A model generated the notes under the pieces. It was not told where the DNA came from. It made no database searches and saw nothing but the letters and a program-made list of their open reading frames with translations. From assembly GCF_938023125.1 (NCBI RefSeq), contig NZ_CALHDW010000011.1, positions 1 to 64,000 of the forward strand: a DNA stretch of 64,000 nucleotides, in the 5' to 3' direction. Source of the stretch: an uncultured Porphyromonas sp. Lineage in GTDB: Bacteria > Bacteroidota > Bacteroidia > Bacteroidales > Porphyromonadaceae. The translations under genes were made by a program, and so were the position numbers. How positions within the stretch are numbered: the first letter of the stretch is position 1; every line of letters starts with the position of its first letter. Shown here one piece after another: positions 34,643 to 42,899 of this stretch.

Positions 34643-35576
34643 GGTCTTCTTGATCGTTTTGTTGTTGGGTAATCGTTTGAATAAAGATCTCATTCATTGA
34701 GGGGATCTCCTCACGGAGGCTGAGAAGATGGAGCTCTCTTGGGAGCGCTTGTACTAGGTCTCGCATGTCTTCTCCGGTGCGCATCTTGAGGCGCAAGAGC
34801 TGTTTCTTCTCCCCCGGATAGAAGTTGCTCTCAACCACTGAGAGCTGTGACAATTGCTCTTGTGTGAGCGCCTCCGAAGTTCCTACCTCGAGGCTCACAA
34901 TCCCTTGGGCAAAACGCTGACGCACCTCACCCACATTTCCCTGCAGTACTACATGCGACTTATTGAAAAGTGCACACTCATCACATACCTCTTCTACCGA
35001 TTGCATGTTGTGCGTAGAGAAGATAATGGTACGCCCTTGGTCTCGTAGGAATAGGATCTCTCGCTTGAGGAGCTCTGCATTCACGGGGTCGAAGCCGCTG
35101 AAGGGCTCATCGAAAATAAGCAGATCCGGCTCGTGTATTACGGTACAAACGAATTGGATCTTTTGTTGCATCCCCTTGCTCAGCTCCTCCACTTTGCGGT
35201 TCCACCAGGGCATGATGTCGAACTTCTCAAACCACTCGGTGAGCCGCTTGCGGGCAGTCGCCTTGTCTATCCCCTTAAGGCGTGCTAAGTAGATGGCTTG
35301 CTCGCCGACCTTCATTTTGCGGTATAGGCCTCGCTCCTCGGGCAGGTAACCAATACGTGCCACATCCGAGGGGGCGAACCTTCTTCCTTCGAAAAGGATC
35401 TCGCCACTATCGGGGGCTGTGATGCGGTTGATAATACGTATAAGGGTGGTCTTGCCGGCTCCATTGGGGCCCATAAGACCGAATACAGAGCCCTGGGGTA
35501 CCGAGATGGAGACATCATCGAGTGCCAAGTGACGGGCATACCTCTTGACAATATGCTGCGCTTCTAAAAATGCCAT
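34635..35576 (-). CDS. ABC transporter ATP-binding protein (NatA-like)
   Basis: 313 residues with Walker A G-P-N-G-A-G-K-T-T near residue 38, signature L-S-K-G-M-Q-Q-K, Walker B L-L-I-F-D-E-P-F-S-G and H-loop F-S-T-H-N-M. The DUF4162-type C-terminal extension is typical of the ATPases that serve ABC-2 permeases. It pairs with the permease overlapping its end, and follows the HsdR-N-like gene by 11 bp. Confidence 0.92.
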   Translation of the reverse strand: MAFLEAQHIVKRYARHLALDDVSISVPQGSVFGLMGPNGAGKTTLIRIINRITAPDSGEILFEGRRFAPSDVARIGYLPEERGLYRKMKVGEQAIYLARLKGIDKATARKRLTEWFEKFDIMPWWNRKVEELSKGMQQKIQFVCTVIHEPDLLIFDEPFSGFDPVNAELLKREILFLRDQGRTIIFSTHNMQSVEEVCDECALFNKSHVVLQGNVGEVRQRFAQGIVSLEVGTSEALTQEQLSQLSVVESNFYPGEKKQLLRLKMRTGEDMRDLVQALPRELHLLSLREEIPSMNEIFIQTITQQQNDQEDHE

Positions 35577-35587
35577 AGGATATCTTT

Positions 35588-36082
35588 CTATTCGTTGTTA
35601 TTGATTTGGTGATAGGTGCGGAGGTCCGCAAAGCTGGGGACCGAGCTGAGGAATTTGTACTCCGCTGTGTGGTAATTGATCTGGCAGACCATATGTTGCC
35701 TGCCGTTGGTAAGTACCAAATGGGCTGCCTTGTAGGTGAGGTTGTACCTACAGATCTGCTGCCACATCTCTCGGGTAAGCTCTAGGTGAGCCGCTTTGTA
35801 CTCCACGACCATCCAGGGCTTGCCCCCTACGCCGTAAATAATCGTATCCGTTCGTTGTGCCGTATGGGCGGATGCAACGCGAGTCTCGAGTGCGAAGCTG
35901 GCAAGCGGGTAGCCAAGGTGCTCCCTCAGATAGTGTACAAAGTGCTGCCTTACCCACTCCTCGGGGGTTAGGGCAACGCGCTTCCTACGAATATCGTCGT
36001 AGATCAGTTTTTTTCCATTTTCCTCCTCAATTATGGCCCCATAGGCTGGGAGGTTCAGTACATTCGCCTTATCTTTGCACAC
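35588..36082 (-). CDS. Solitary type I restriction HsdR N-terminal-like nuclease domain protein
   Basis: 164 residues, GTG start at 36082; an in-frame stop lies just upstream and no ATG is available nearby. It consists only of a PD-(D/E)xK fold: E66, then D79 in R-T-D-T-I-I-Y, then E94-x-K96 in V-V-E-Y-K-A. This is the HSDR_N domain without helicase or any HsdM/HsdS partner, a common Bacteroidetes gene next to holA. It may cleave or process DNA, but a restriction role is unlikely. Its 5' end overlaps divergent promoter signals of holA. Confidence 0.82.
   Translation of the reverse strand: MCKDKANVLNLPAYGAIIEEENGKKLIYDDIRRKRVALTPEEWVRQHFVHYLREHLGYPLASFALETRVASAHTAQRTDTIIYGVGGKPWMVVEYKAAHLELTREMWQQICRYNLTYKAAHLVLTNGRQHMVCQINYHTAEYKFLSSVPSFADLRTYHQINNNE
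36070..36077 (+). promoter_or_regulatory. -7 box (TATCTTTG) of holA
   Basis: TATCTTTG 63 bp before the holA ATG. It lies within the first codons of the divergent gene ending at 36082. Confidence 0.5.
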
Positions 36083-36114
36083 AAGCTACCAACTACTGCT
36101 CGTTTGTTTCTCGG

Positions 36115-36122
36115 CAAAGATA
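36115..36122 (-). promoter_or_regulatory. -7 box (TATCTTTG) of the HsdR-N / ABC exporter operon
   Basis: Minus strand reads TATCTTTG 32 bp before the GTG start at 36082. It overlaps the 5' leader of holA. Confidence 0.5.
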
Positions 36123-36140
36123 CGATATATAGGACATTCT

Positions 36141-37184
36141 ATGGCAACCTCCACTCCCACCTCCTCCCAGAGTTATCACCAGCTTGTAAAGATATTCTCT
36201 TCGGGCAAAGAGCTTCCCCCGCTCCTCTTTTTGGGAGGGGAAGAGTCTTACTACATCGATAGGCTTGTGGAGCTACTTGCCGAGCATTATCTGCCCCGTG
36301 AGGAGTGGGCTTTGAGCAGGACCATCCTCTATGGTTCGGAGCTCACGTTCCCCGAGTTGAGGGACACCGTGCTCTCCTCCTCTCTGCTGGGCGGGCGTCG
36401 TCTCTTCATTATACGAGAGGTGAATGCCATTAAAGGGTTGGATGAGATTGTGGAGGCAATCCCCTCAATACAGCCCGAGACTACCATTGTACTTTGCTAT
36501 AATGGAGATCCCGAGCGTGGAGCTCGTTCGCTACTGAAGCTACTTGCCGAGGCTCAAGTACCTCTATTCTTATCCCCCAAGATGAAGAATAGTCGGGATA
36601 CGGCATCGCTGATTCGTGACGCTGCCGACCTCCTCCAGATCACTGTAGAACCGGATGCCATGGGGGCTCTCTACGATTTTATTGGCACCAATGGTGCTAC
36701 CCTCTATAGTGAATTACGCAAACTTGCCGTACTCGCCTCGGGCCGAGGGGGCATGGTGACACGCGCCATGGTGGAGCAGAATGTAGGGATTAGTCGTGAG
36801 TATTCTCCCTATGAGCTTCTCAATGCTCTGGTAGCGAAGCAACGAGCCAAAGCCTACAAATTGGCTCGCTATATGGCGCTTAACGAGAAACGCTATCCCT
36901 TGCCCATTATCCTATCGACTCTGTATACTTACTTTTCCAACCTGATGATTGTAATGTACCAACCACGCAATATCTCCGCCGATGATGTAGCTAAGGTGTT
37001 GGGCTTACGCAACTCGTATGCTGCGGAGAGTTACATGACGGGAAAGTGGGCTTTTACCCCGATGCAGGTATTCAACATTGTGCATGAGCTTCGTATGACG
37101 GATGCCCGATTCAAAGGCGCCGAGGGGGGGGCCTATACAAACGATGGTTTGCTTATCGATCTTGTAACCTTTATTCTAGGGTGA
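36141..37184 (+). CDS. holA: DNA polymerase III subunit delta
   Basis: Clamp-loader delta subunit that opens the beta sliding clamp. 347 residues from the ATG at 36141; an upstream in-frame ATG (36075) overlaps the -7 box and is rejected. Family features are L-L-F-L-G-G-E-E-S-Y-Y-I-D near residue 28, an L-F-I-I-R-E-V strand, and the helical collar domain with A-R-Y-M-A-L-N. The next gene starts inside its stop codon (TGATG). Confidence 0.92.
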   Translation: MATSTPTSSQSYHQLVKIFSSGKELPPLLFLGGEESYYIDRLVELLAEHYLPREEWALSRTILYGSELTFPELRDTVLSSSLLGGRRLFIIREVNAIKGLDEIVEAIPSIQPETTIVLCYNGDPERGARSLLKLLAEAQVPLFLSPKMKNSRDTASLIRDAADLLQITVEPDAMGALYDFIGTNGATLYSELRKLAVLASGRGGMVTRAMVEQNVGISREYSPYELLNALVAKQRAKAYKLARYMALNEKRYPLPIILSTLYTYFSNLMIVMYQPRNISADDVAKVLGLRNSYAAESYMTGKWAFTPMQVFNIVHELRMTDARFKGAEGGAYTNDGLLIDLVTFILG

Positions 37185-38119
37185 TGGCTCCCGAGTTTTC
37201 CTATTCGCAACGCTTGGCAGAGTGTGACTTCTCTACCTATATACAACGCTTTTTCCCCGGAGAGAAGATCCAAAAGATAACGTTGGATGCAGGTTGCTCT
37301 TGCCCCAATAGAGATGGAACCATGGGGCGAGGGGGATGCACCTACTGCAATAATGCCACCTTTAGTCCCTCCTTTGCTCTCCAGCCCGGCTCTATTACGC
37401 AACAGCTGGAGCGGGGAATCGATTTCTTTCGCCACAAGTACCCTCACATGTGTTACTTGGCCTACTTCCAGTCCTATACGGCAACCTATGGAGAGGCCGA
37501 GCAGCTAATCCAACTCTATGAGGAGGCGGCACGATTCCCCGGAGTGGTCGGTTTGGTAATTGGTACGCGACCCGACTGTATGCCGGAGGTGCTTCTCAAT
37601 TACTTTTCGGACCTCTCTCGCCGCTGCTTTGTACTAATAGAGTATGGGATTGAGTCCTCCCTCGATCGCTCCCTGGAGCAGATCCGTCGAGGGCACTCGT
37701 GGCAATGCTCTCTAGAGGCGATCAAGGCAACGCACGAGGCGGGCCTCCCTGTTGGGGCCCATCTCATTTTAGGGCTCCCCGGAGAGAGCCGAAGCGAAAT
37801 GCTGGACCATGCCTTGCGCCTAAACGACCTGCCCCTAAGCCTTGTAAAACTGCACCAATTGCAAATAGTGCGCCATACGATTATGGCCCATCAATACCAG
37901 ACGAATCCGGAGCAATTTCACCTCTTTACGGCAGAGGAGTATGCCGACCTTTGTCTGGATTTCTTAGGCCGCCTAAGGCAGGATATTGTCGTGGATCGCT
38001 TTGTGGCACAGTCCCCTCCCTCGCTACTGATTGCCCCCCAGTGGAATATCAAGAACTATGCGTTTATGGACCTTCTCAGGAAAAAGGCCCGAATGCGCGA
38101 TAGTGAGAGGAGCGCCTAA
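37184..38119 (+). CDS. TIGR01212-family radical SAM protein (YhcC-like)
   Basis: 311 residues, ATG overlapping the holA stop by one base. The iron-sulfur ligands are C40, C52 and C55 (C-P-N-R-D-G-T ... G-G-C-T-Y-C), followed by Y-F-Q-S-Y-T-A-T-Y and G-T-R-P-D-C. This is the YhcC-type radical SAM family of unknown substrate. Coupling to holA is probably positional only. A bidirectional hairpin follows at 38158-38195. Confidence 0.9.
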   Translation: MAPEFSYSQRLAECDFSTYIQRFFPGEKIQKITLDAGCSCPNRDGTMGRGGCTYCNNATFSPSFALQPGSITQQLERGIDFFRHKYPHMCYLAYFQSYTATYGEAEQLIQLYEEAARFPGVVGLVIGTRPDCMPEVLLNYFSDLSRRCFVLIEYGIESSLDRSLEQIRRGHSWQCSLEAIKATHEAGLPVGAHLILGLPGESRSEMLDHALRLNDLPLSLVKLHQLQIVRHTIMAHQYQTNPEQFHLFTAEEYADLCLDFLGRLRQDIVVDRFVAQSPPSLLIAPQWNIKNYAFMDLLRKKARMRDSERSA

Positions 38120-38151
38120 GGGAGACCACTCCCCCTCGTTTTTCCACCCCT

Positions 38152-38195
38152 ACAAAAAAGCACCGGAGTAGATCTTGCGATCCATTCCGGTGCTT
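38152..38195 (-). terminator. Terminator of the FKBP gene cluster
   Basis: A perfect 10-bp stem (AAGCACCGGA at 38158-38167 with 38186-38195), followed on the minus strand by a T run (complement of 38152-38157). It may also act on the convergent radical SAM transcript. Confidence 0.75.
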
Positions 38196-38260
38196 CCCTT
38201 TATAGATTTGCACCTAGGGGCTTTTGCCTCGATGGGCTAGCCCTCTCTGGTAGGTTTCTA

Positions 38261-39124
38261 TTAGTTAGCTTTCTCGCCGGGGATAACTTGGAGGAGGGTA
38301 ACCTCGAATACCAAAGTAGCGAATGGCTCGATGTCGCCACCGGCACCTTGCTCACCGTATGCGAGCTGGTAGGGGATAACCACCTTTACCTTTTCACCTT
38401 CGGCCATGAGGAGGAGCATTTCTGTCCAACCGGGGATTACTTGAGTAACACCAAACTCTACGGGTTCGCCATTGCTAGCGTCGAACTCAGTACCATCAAT
38501 AAGAGTACCCTTATATTCCACCTTTACGCGGTCTTGAGGTTGGGGCTTCTTAGCGCCTTCTTTGGCTGGAGTAAGCACCTTGTAAGCAAGACCTGTAGCT
38601 GTGGTTTGTACACCGGCTTCTTTCTTAAACTCTTCGATGAACTTGAGACCCTTTTCTTTGTTGGCTCCGTACTTTTCTTCCATCTTCTTAGCTTGGAGCT
38701 TTTCTTCAGCTTTTTGCATGTAGTTTTGCATGTCATCTTGAGACCAGCCCTTGAGGAATGCTGTATCACCCTTGATACCGGCTTCGAAAGCCTTTAGGAA
38801 AGTACCGGTAGCGATCTTGTCTTCGTTGAGGCTCTGACCGATCTGGTAGCCTGTAAGCATACCGGCAAGATAGGCATACTGAGCAGAGTCTGCACTCTTA
38901 CCCATACCATCCTTTACACCCTTGAGGAACATGGTGGTATCCATAGCCATTCCTTGCGCATTTGCCATGGCAAGTTGCTGAGCCATTTGCATACCAATCA
39001 TGTAACCACGAGCCATACCGAGGCTGTCGTTTGCAGGATCTGCACTTTGGGAGTTGCCACCATTGCAGGCAACCATACCCAACATCATTGCTGTACCTAG
39101 TACAGCAGAAAAAATCTTTTTCAT
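38261..39124 (-). CDS. FKBP-type peptidyl-prolyl isomerase, lipoprotein (FkpA/Mip-like)
   Basis: 287 residues. The signal peptide ends in a lipobox (G-M-V-A-C), so the protein is membrane-anchored. Residues of about 35-165 form the helical dimerisation region, and residues 170-283 the FKBP domain with V-E-Y-K-G-T-L-I-D-G-T-E-F-D-A-S, V-I-P-G-W-T-E and A-Y-G-E-Q-G-A-G. It should catalyse proline isomerisation in folding of exported proteins. It is the last of three neighbouring paralogues, 20 bp after the next. Confidence 0.93.
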   Translation of the reverse strand: MKKIFSAVLGTAMMLGMVACNGGNSQSADPANDSLGMARGYMIGMQMAQQLAMANAQGMAMDTTMFLKGVKDGMGKSADSAQYAYLAGMLTGYQIGQSLNEDKIATGTFLKAFEAGIKGDTAFLKGWSQDDMQNYMQKAEEKLQAKKMEEKYGANKEKGLKFIEEFKKEAGVQTTATGLAYKVLTPAKEGAKKPQPQDRVKVEYKGTLIDGTEFDASNGEPVEFGVTQVIPGWTEMLLLMAEGEKVKVVIPYQLAYGEQGAGGDIEPFATLVFEVTLLQVIPGEKAN

Positions 39125-39144
39125 ATTACGTTATCAGAAAGTTT

Positions 39145-39960
39145 TTATTTCTTCTTGAGTTTTGTTTTTGAAGTAGCCTTCATCTCTTTGGCGTCTGCTT
39201 TGGGGGCAGCTCCCTTGTTATCGGCTTTGGAAATGTCCGATACGGGGATGGGTTCTCCCTTAATTACATCGAGCATCTCAATCTCGAAGATGAGTACAGA
39301 GTGAGGGGGAATCTTATTGCCGGCTCCACGCTCTCCGTAGGCGAGAGAAGCCGGAATGTATAGCTCGGCCTTGTCGCCCTTGCGTAGGAGGCAGAGTCCC
39401 TCTGTCCAACCGGGGATTACTTGTAGGGGGGAGAACTTGATAGGCTCTCCATGGCTGTAAGAGCTATCGAACTCGGTGCCGTCGATCAGTCGCCCACGAT
39501 AGTGTACCTGTACGGTATCTTCTACGGTAGGTTTAATGCCCTTACCCTCTACCAAAATCTTGTATTGTAGACCGCTCTCGGTTACCTTGACGCCCTTTTT
39601 CTTCGCATTCTCTGCAAGGAATTTGGCGCCTTCTGCCTTTCTTGCTTCCGTCTCGGCTACTTGTGCAGCCTCGAAGTAGCTGTTGAGCTGCATACCGGCC
39701 TCATCGGGAGAGAGTTGCGAACTACCTGAGAGGTATTCGGTAAGAGACTTGAGGATAAGGGCCTTATCGAGAGCCTTACCTCCGGGCGCAGCCTTGAGGG
39801 TCTCCTCAATAGAGCGGCCCACCATAGTGCCTAAAGCAGACGAAGCCTGCTCTGCCGTTACCTTTCCCCCTTCCGAGGTTGTAGCCGTCTGAGCCCACGA
39901 GTGGGAGTGTACTGCTGCCAAAAGGAGTGCGGCAGCGGACAGCGTACGATAGAGTTTCAT
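39145..39960 (-). CDS. FKBP-type peptidyl-prolyl isomerase, periplasmic
   Basis: 271 residues with a cleavable signal peptide (ending S-W-A-Q) and no lipobox. A helical N-terminal region precedes the FKBP domain (about 130-235, V-H-Y-R-G-R-L-I-D-G-T-E-F-D-S-S, V-I-P-G-W-T-E-G, A-Y-G-E-R-G-A-G). The tail of about 35 residues is rich in Lys and Ala (D-A-K-E-M-K-A-T-S-K-T-K-L-K-K-K), which is unusual and may bind nucleic acid or a surface. Middle gene of the cluster. Confidence 0.92.
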   Translation of the reverse strand: MKLYRTLSAAALLLAAVHSHSWAQTATTSEGGKVTAEQASSALGTMVGRSIEETLKAAPGGKALDKALILKSLTEYLSGSSQLSPDEAGMQLNSYFEAAQVAETEARKAEGAKFLAENAKKKGVKVTESGLQYKILVEGKGIKPTVEDTVQVHYRGRLIDGTEFDSSYSHGEPIKFSPLQVIPGWTEGLCLLRKGDKAELYIPASLAYGERGAGNKIPPHSVLIFEIEMLDVIKGEPIPVSDISKADNKGAAPKADAKEMKATSKTKLKKK

Positions 39961-39978
39961 AGTCTTTTTATTGAAGAA

Positions 39979-40575
39979 TTACTGTTTATCTTCGATGCGA
40001 AGGAGCTGAATGATGAAGATCAGGGTCATGTTTGGCTCGATCATTTGCCCTGCACCACGCTCACCATAGGCTAGTTCGGCGGGGATTACCACACGCCACT
40101 TAGAGCCTACCGGCATCATCTGAAGTATCTGCGTCCAGCCGGGAATAACAGCTGTAACTGGGAAAGAAGCCGGCTCGCCACGGCGGATAGAGCTGTCGAA
40201 TATCGAACCATCGATGAGGGTGCCTTCGTAGTGAACCTCTACCGTATCGGTGCTCTTGGGGAGAGCGCCTTCGCCCTTCTCTAGAATCTCATATTGCAAC
40301 CCATTGGGGAGGGTCGTTACTCCTGCCTTCTGCTTGTTGATCTCCTGGAATTCCTTACCGGCTTTGAGGTTTAGCTCCTTCTTTTCGTTTTGTATTCTCT
40401 GGAAGAACTCATTGAGTACTCCTTGTGCTTCTTCGTAGGTCATTGAGGGCTCTTTCCCTTCGAAAACGGTGTTCATAGCTTCTGCAAAATCATCCATGGA
40501 GATGGTATGAATGCCCGAGCTTCTGAAGTTGTTGGCCATGCTGAGACCTAGTGCGTAGCTTACTTTATCTTTCAT
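39979..40575 (-). CDS. FKBP-type peptidyl-prolyl isomerase, probably cytoplasmic (FklB-like)
   Basis: 198 residues from the ATG at 40575 (a GTG one codon earlier is possible). It has no signal peptide. The N-terminal helical region (K-V-S-Y-A-L-G-L-S-M-A-N-N-F) is that of FklB/Mip-like proteins, followed by an FKBP domain (V-H-Y-E-G-T-L-I-D-G-S-I-F-D-S-S, A-Y-G-E-R-G-A-G). First gene of the three; the -7 box at 40629-40636 likely drives all. Confidence 0.9.
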   Translation of the reverse strand: MKDKVSYALGLSMANNFRSSGIHTISMDDFAEAMNTVFEGKEPSMTYEEAQGVLNEFFQRIQNEKKELNLKAGKEFQEINKQKAGVTTLPNGLQYEILEKGEGALPKSTDTVEVHYEGTLIDGSIFDSSIRRGEPASFPVTAVIPGWTQILQMMPVGSKWRVVIPAELAYGERGAGQMIEPNMTLIFIIQLLRIEDKQ

Positions 40576-40628
40576 CACTTTATCCTTTTAGAGATGTCCG
40601 GGGGCTTTTGTTGCCCCATAATTCCCTG

Positions 40629-40636
40629 CAAAGTTA
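40629..40636 (-). promoter_or_regulatory. -7 box (TAACTTTG) of the FKBP cluster
   Basis: Minus strand reads TAACTTTG with GTTG 19 bp upstream as a near-consensus -33 element; 53 bp before the ATG at 40575. Confidence 0.6.
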
Positions 40637-40800
40637 CCCATTCTTTGTATATGAGCAACTTGTAGCAAGGGATTTTTCTACTGATGGAGCTCTCTTTACT
40701 CCTGATTTTCCAAAAGATGCTGCCCAATTCTTCCCCGAATCTAGAGCTAAAGAAAAAGCTTTTCCAACCTAGACTTCGGAGAAAATAGGCTGTGGGGGAA
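40637..40800. other. Spacer without identified gene
   Basis: Part of the gap between the FKBP cluster (40575) and the DUF4954 gene (40886). Apart from the promoter box and the terminator at its two ends nothing is recognised. Confidence 0.5.
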
Positions 40801-40837
40801 TAAAAAAGAGACTGACTTTGAATCCAAAATCAGTCTC
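40801..40837 (-). terminator. Terminator after the DUF4954 gene
   Basis: Eight-bp perfect stem (GAGACTGA at 40808-40815 with 40830-40837), followed on the minus strand by a run of T residues (complement of 40801-40807). Confidence 0.75.
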
Positions 40838-40885
40838 CAATTTGTATGAAAGAGGGGGTGAACTTCTCTAGGCGAAGGCTCTATT

Positions 40886-42874
40886 TTACCCGAGAAGCCG
40901 CTCTTTGAGTTTTTCGGCTTGCTCTATATGTTGGGAGAAGTCTCTTTTGAGTCTCCCTACAAAATCCTGCTTTATAAGCTCTTGTCGTACGGCTAAGAAA
41001 TCCTCCTCTGCCACTTTTTCTGCCTCGGGGAGAGGGAGAAGCCCAAAGCCTACGGAGCTGCGTGCGGGGGATAGTTCTTTGCGACCATCCGAGAAGATGC
41101 GCTTTTGTAGGAGTTGCTCTGCCGTAGGAATTGCCTCGATAAACGCACGAAGAGAGCCTTCCAAATCGTTGGATAAGAACAGACGAAGCAGCTGCAACAT
41201 CCACTCCTTCTCAGCCTCTTGGCTTAGGGCATGTTGCTCTAGAGATTGCTTTATTTGTGCGCAAGACATCCCTCCCTTAGCCACCTCTGTACACCATGCG
41301 AGATAGTCCTTTTCGCTAATGGCAAAGCCCATGAGGTCGAGTATGGGAGAGGGCTGATCCGTTGCCTTGATAGCCGATAGCTCTTCTAGAAGTTGAGATA
41401 AAGTCCGAGAAGTCTCTGCGTAAAGGAATCTTCCGATATAGGCGGAGAGCAGGGCATGGTACAGCTGTATGCCGGGGGTAATATCCTCTTGAGCAATGGT
41501 GCATCCTCCCATCAGATGATGGTAGGTCTTGCCGGCTTGGGCAAGCTCTTGGGCGAGCGTGAGTTGCTTCCACCCCTGCCATACGCGGTACATAATAGCC
41601 GGTTGCCAAAGGCGGAAGACGAGACGGTCATCGGGTAGAGTAGAGGTGCGATTATCCCGTAGGGGCCACTTCTCAAAATCTCTCCAAGTGCCGATGTGCC
41701 CAATCGTTACGGCAGGTTGGATTTGCATCTCTCCGCCATCGCTTGTGAGCACAGCGAAGGGGAGTTCGGCAGTGTCGGGGTGGCGGTAGAATCTCCCCAC
41801 CAGCTTACTGAAAGCTCCTACGCGAGCCGGCCAAAGCATATAGGAGTCGCTGGAGCATTTTACGCCTCTCTCCATGAGTCCGTGATGTATAGGGCCTAGA
41901 CGGTATTGATGGTTGCTTTGGTTGGTGCCACTACCTGCGTTGAAAAAGGAGAATGCCCCTCCGATGAGTAGGGTGGAGCGATGCATGGAGACCGTATAGG
42001 GGCCGAGGAAGGCGGCCGATGCCTCTCCGTTGCTCAGGTTGCTATTGGCAAAGATGAGGGAATCGTGGGCCGAGAATCCGCCATCGAGCCTACACCCTTC
42101 TCCCACATAGCAGTGTTGTAGCGAGCAATTACCTAGATGGGTATCATCCTCTACGATAAAATGCTCCGAGATGATGCTCCCCTGCATCTTTACGTTGCAG
42201 CCTATGTACCCTTGGGCGAGGTGCTGTACACCGATAATCGTCGAGCAGTGCTCCGTTGAGATGTCCTCCAAAATGCCGGATTGGGCAATCAAATTATCTT
42301 TGCCAATTGCGGCATATCCTCTCTCTTCTACCTCCGAAGTGGCAAGATCTACAGCCTCGTCCCAGGCTTGCATCAGAGCCTTGTCGGCCTTGCCAAAGAC
42401 CATGCAATAGGCCAAAGCGGCCGGTAGATGGCGTACAATACGTAGGGCACGACCCCCCGTCTCGTCGAGTACGGAGACTTTCGTCCCTACGCCACAAGAA
42501 GAGCCCTGCCGAGCCGTGAGCGAGAAAACGTGGCTGATAATGCTGCCCTCGCCAATGCTGTAATTTGAGATTTTGTTGCCAATATGCCCGATATAAACCT
42601 CGTTGCCTATACTACAATCTTCGATGATGGCATGATATATCCCGGTTGGTCGGGAAGCAAAGTTCGGTCGGGAAGGAGTTGCCCCTAGCGTAGTCCCGAG
42701 GTGGCATTCTCCCCTAAACTCCACAAATTGATAAGCCTCGGGGGTGAATTTTTCGGGTACGAAGATGAGACTCCAATCGGTGGCACTACAATAATTTGCC
42801 TCTAGTTGTGCAATTTCTATGGAGTAGAGATGACGTAGTGCGCACCCTGAGGTGTGATCCGATTTCTGAGGCAT
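40886..42874 (-). CDS. DUF4954 family protein with left-handed beta-helix repeats
   Basis: 662 residues without signal peptide. Residues of about 80-330 show hexapeptide-like repeats (I-G-N-E-V-Y-I-G-H-I-G-N-K-I, I-G-E-G-S-I-I), as in left-handed beta helices of UDP-acylated sugar transferases, and the whole length matches the Bacteroidetes DUF4954 family. The C-terminal 200 residues are helical. A sugar-nucleotide or acyl transfer role is possible but unproven. It is the last gene of the bamD run, 25 bp after miaA. Confidence 0.85.
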   Translation of the reverse strand: MPQKSDHTSGCALRHLYSIEIAQLEANYCSATDWSLIFVPEKFTPEAYQFVEFRGECHLGTTLGATPSRPNFASRPTGIYHAIIEDCSIGNEVYIGHIGNKISNYSIGEGSIISHVFSLTARQGSSCGVGTKVSVLDETGGRALRIVRHLPAALAYCMVFGKADKALMQAWDEAVDLATSEVEERGYAAIGKDNLIAQSGILEDISTEHCSTIIGVQHLAQGYIGCNVKMQGSIISEHFIVEDDTHLGNCSLQHCYVGEGCRLDGGFSAHDSLIFANSNLSNGEASAAFLGPYTVSMHRSTLLIGGAFSFFNAGSGTNQSNHQYRLGPIHHGLMERGVKCSSDSYMLWPARVGAFSKLVGRFYRHPDTAELPFAVLTSDGGEMQIQPAVTIGHIGTWRDFEKWPLRDNRTSTLPDDRLVFRLWQPAIMYRVWQGWKQLTLAQELAQAGKTYHHLMGGCTIAQEDITPGIQLYHALLSAYIGRFLYAETSRTLSQLLEELSAIKATDQPSPILDLMGFAISEKDYLAWCTEVAKGGMSCAQIKQSLEQHALSQEAEKEWMLQLLRLFLSNDLEGSLRAFIEAIPTAEQLLQKRIFSDGRKELSPARSSVGFGLLPLPEAEKVAEEDFLAVRQELIKQDFVGRLKRDFSQHIEQAEKLKERLLG

Positions 42875-42899
42875 GGATATATCTAGTATAGCGAAGGTA

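Noticed and set aside
40801..40837. Hairpin considered as an operator of the FKBP cluster
   Set aside because: It lies far upstream of the FKBP promoter and has a T run on the minus strand just after the DUF4954 gene, so it is a terminator.
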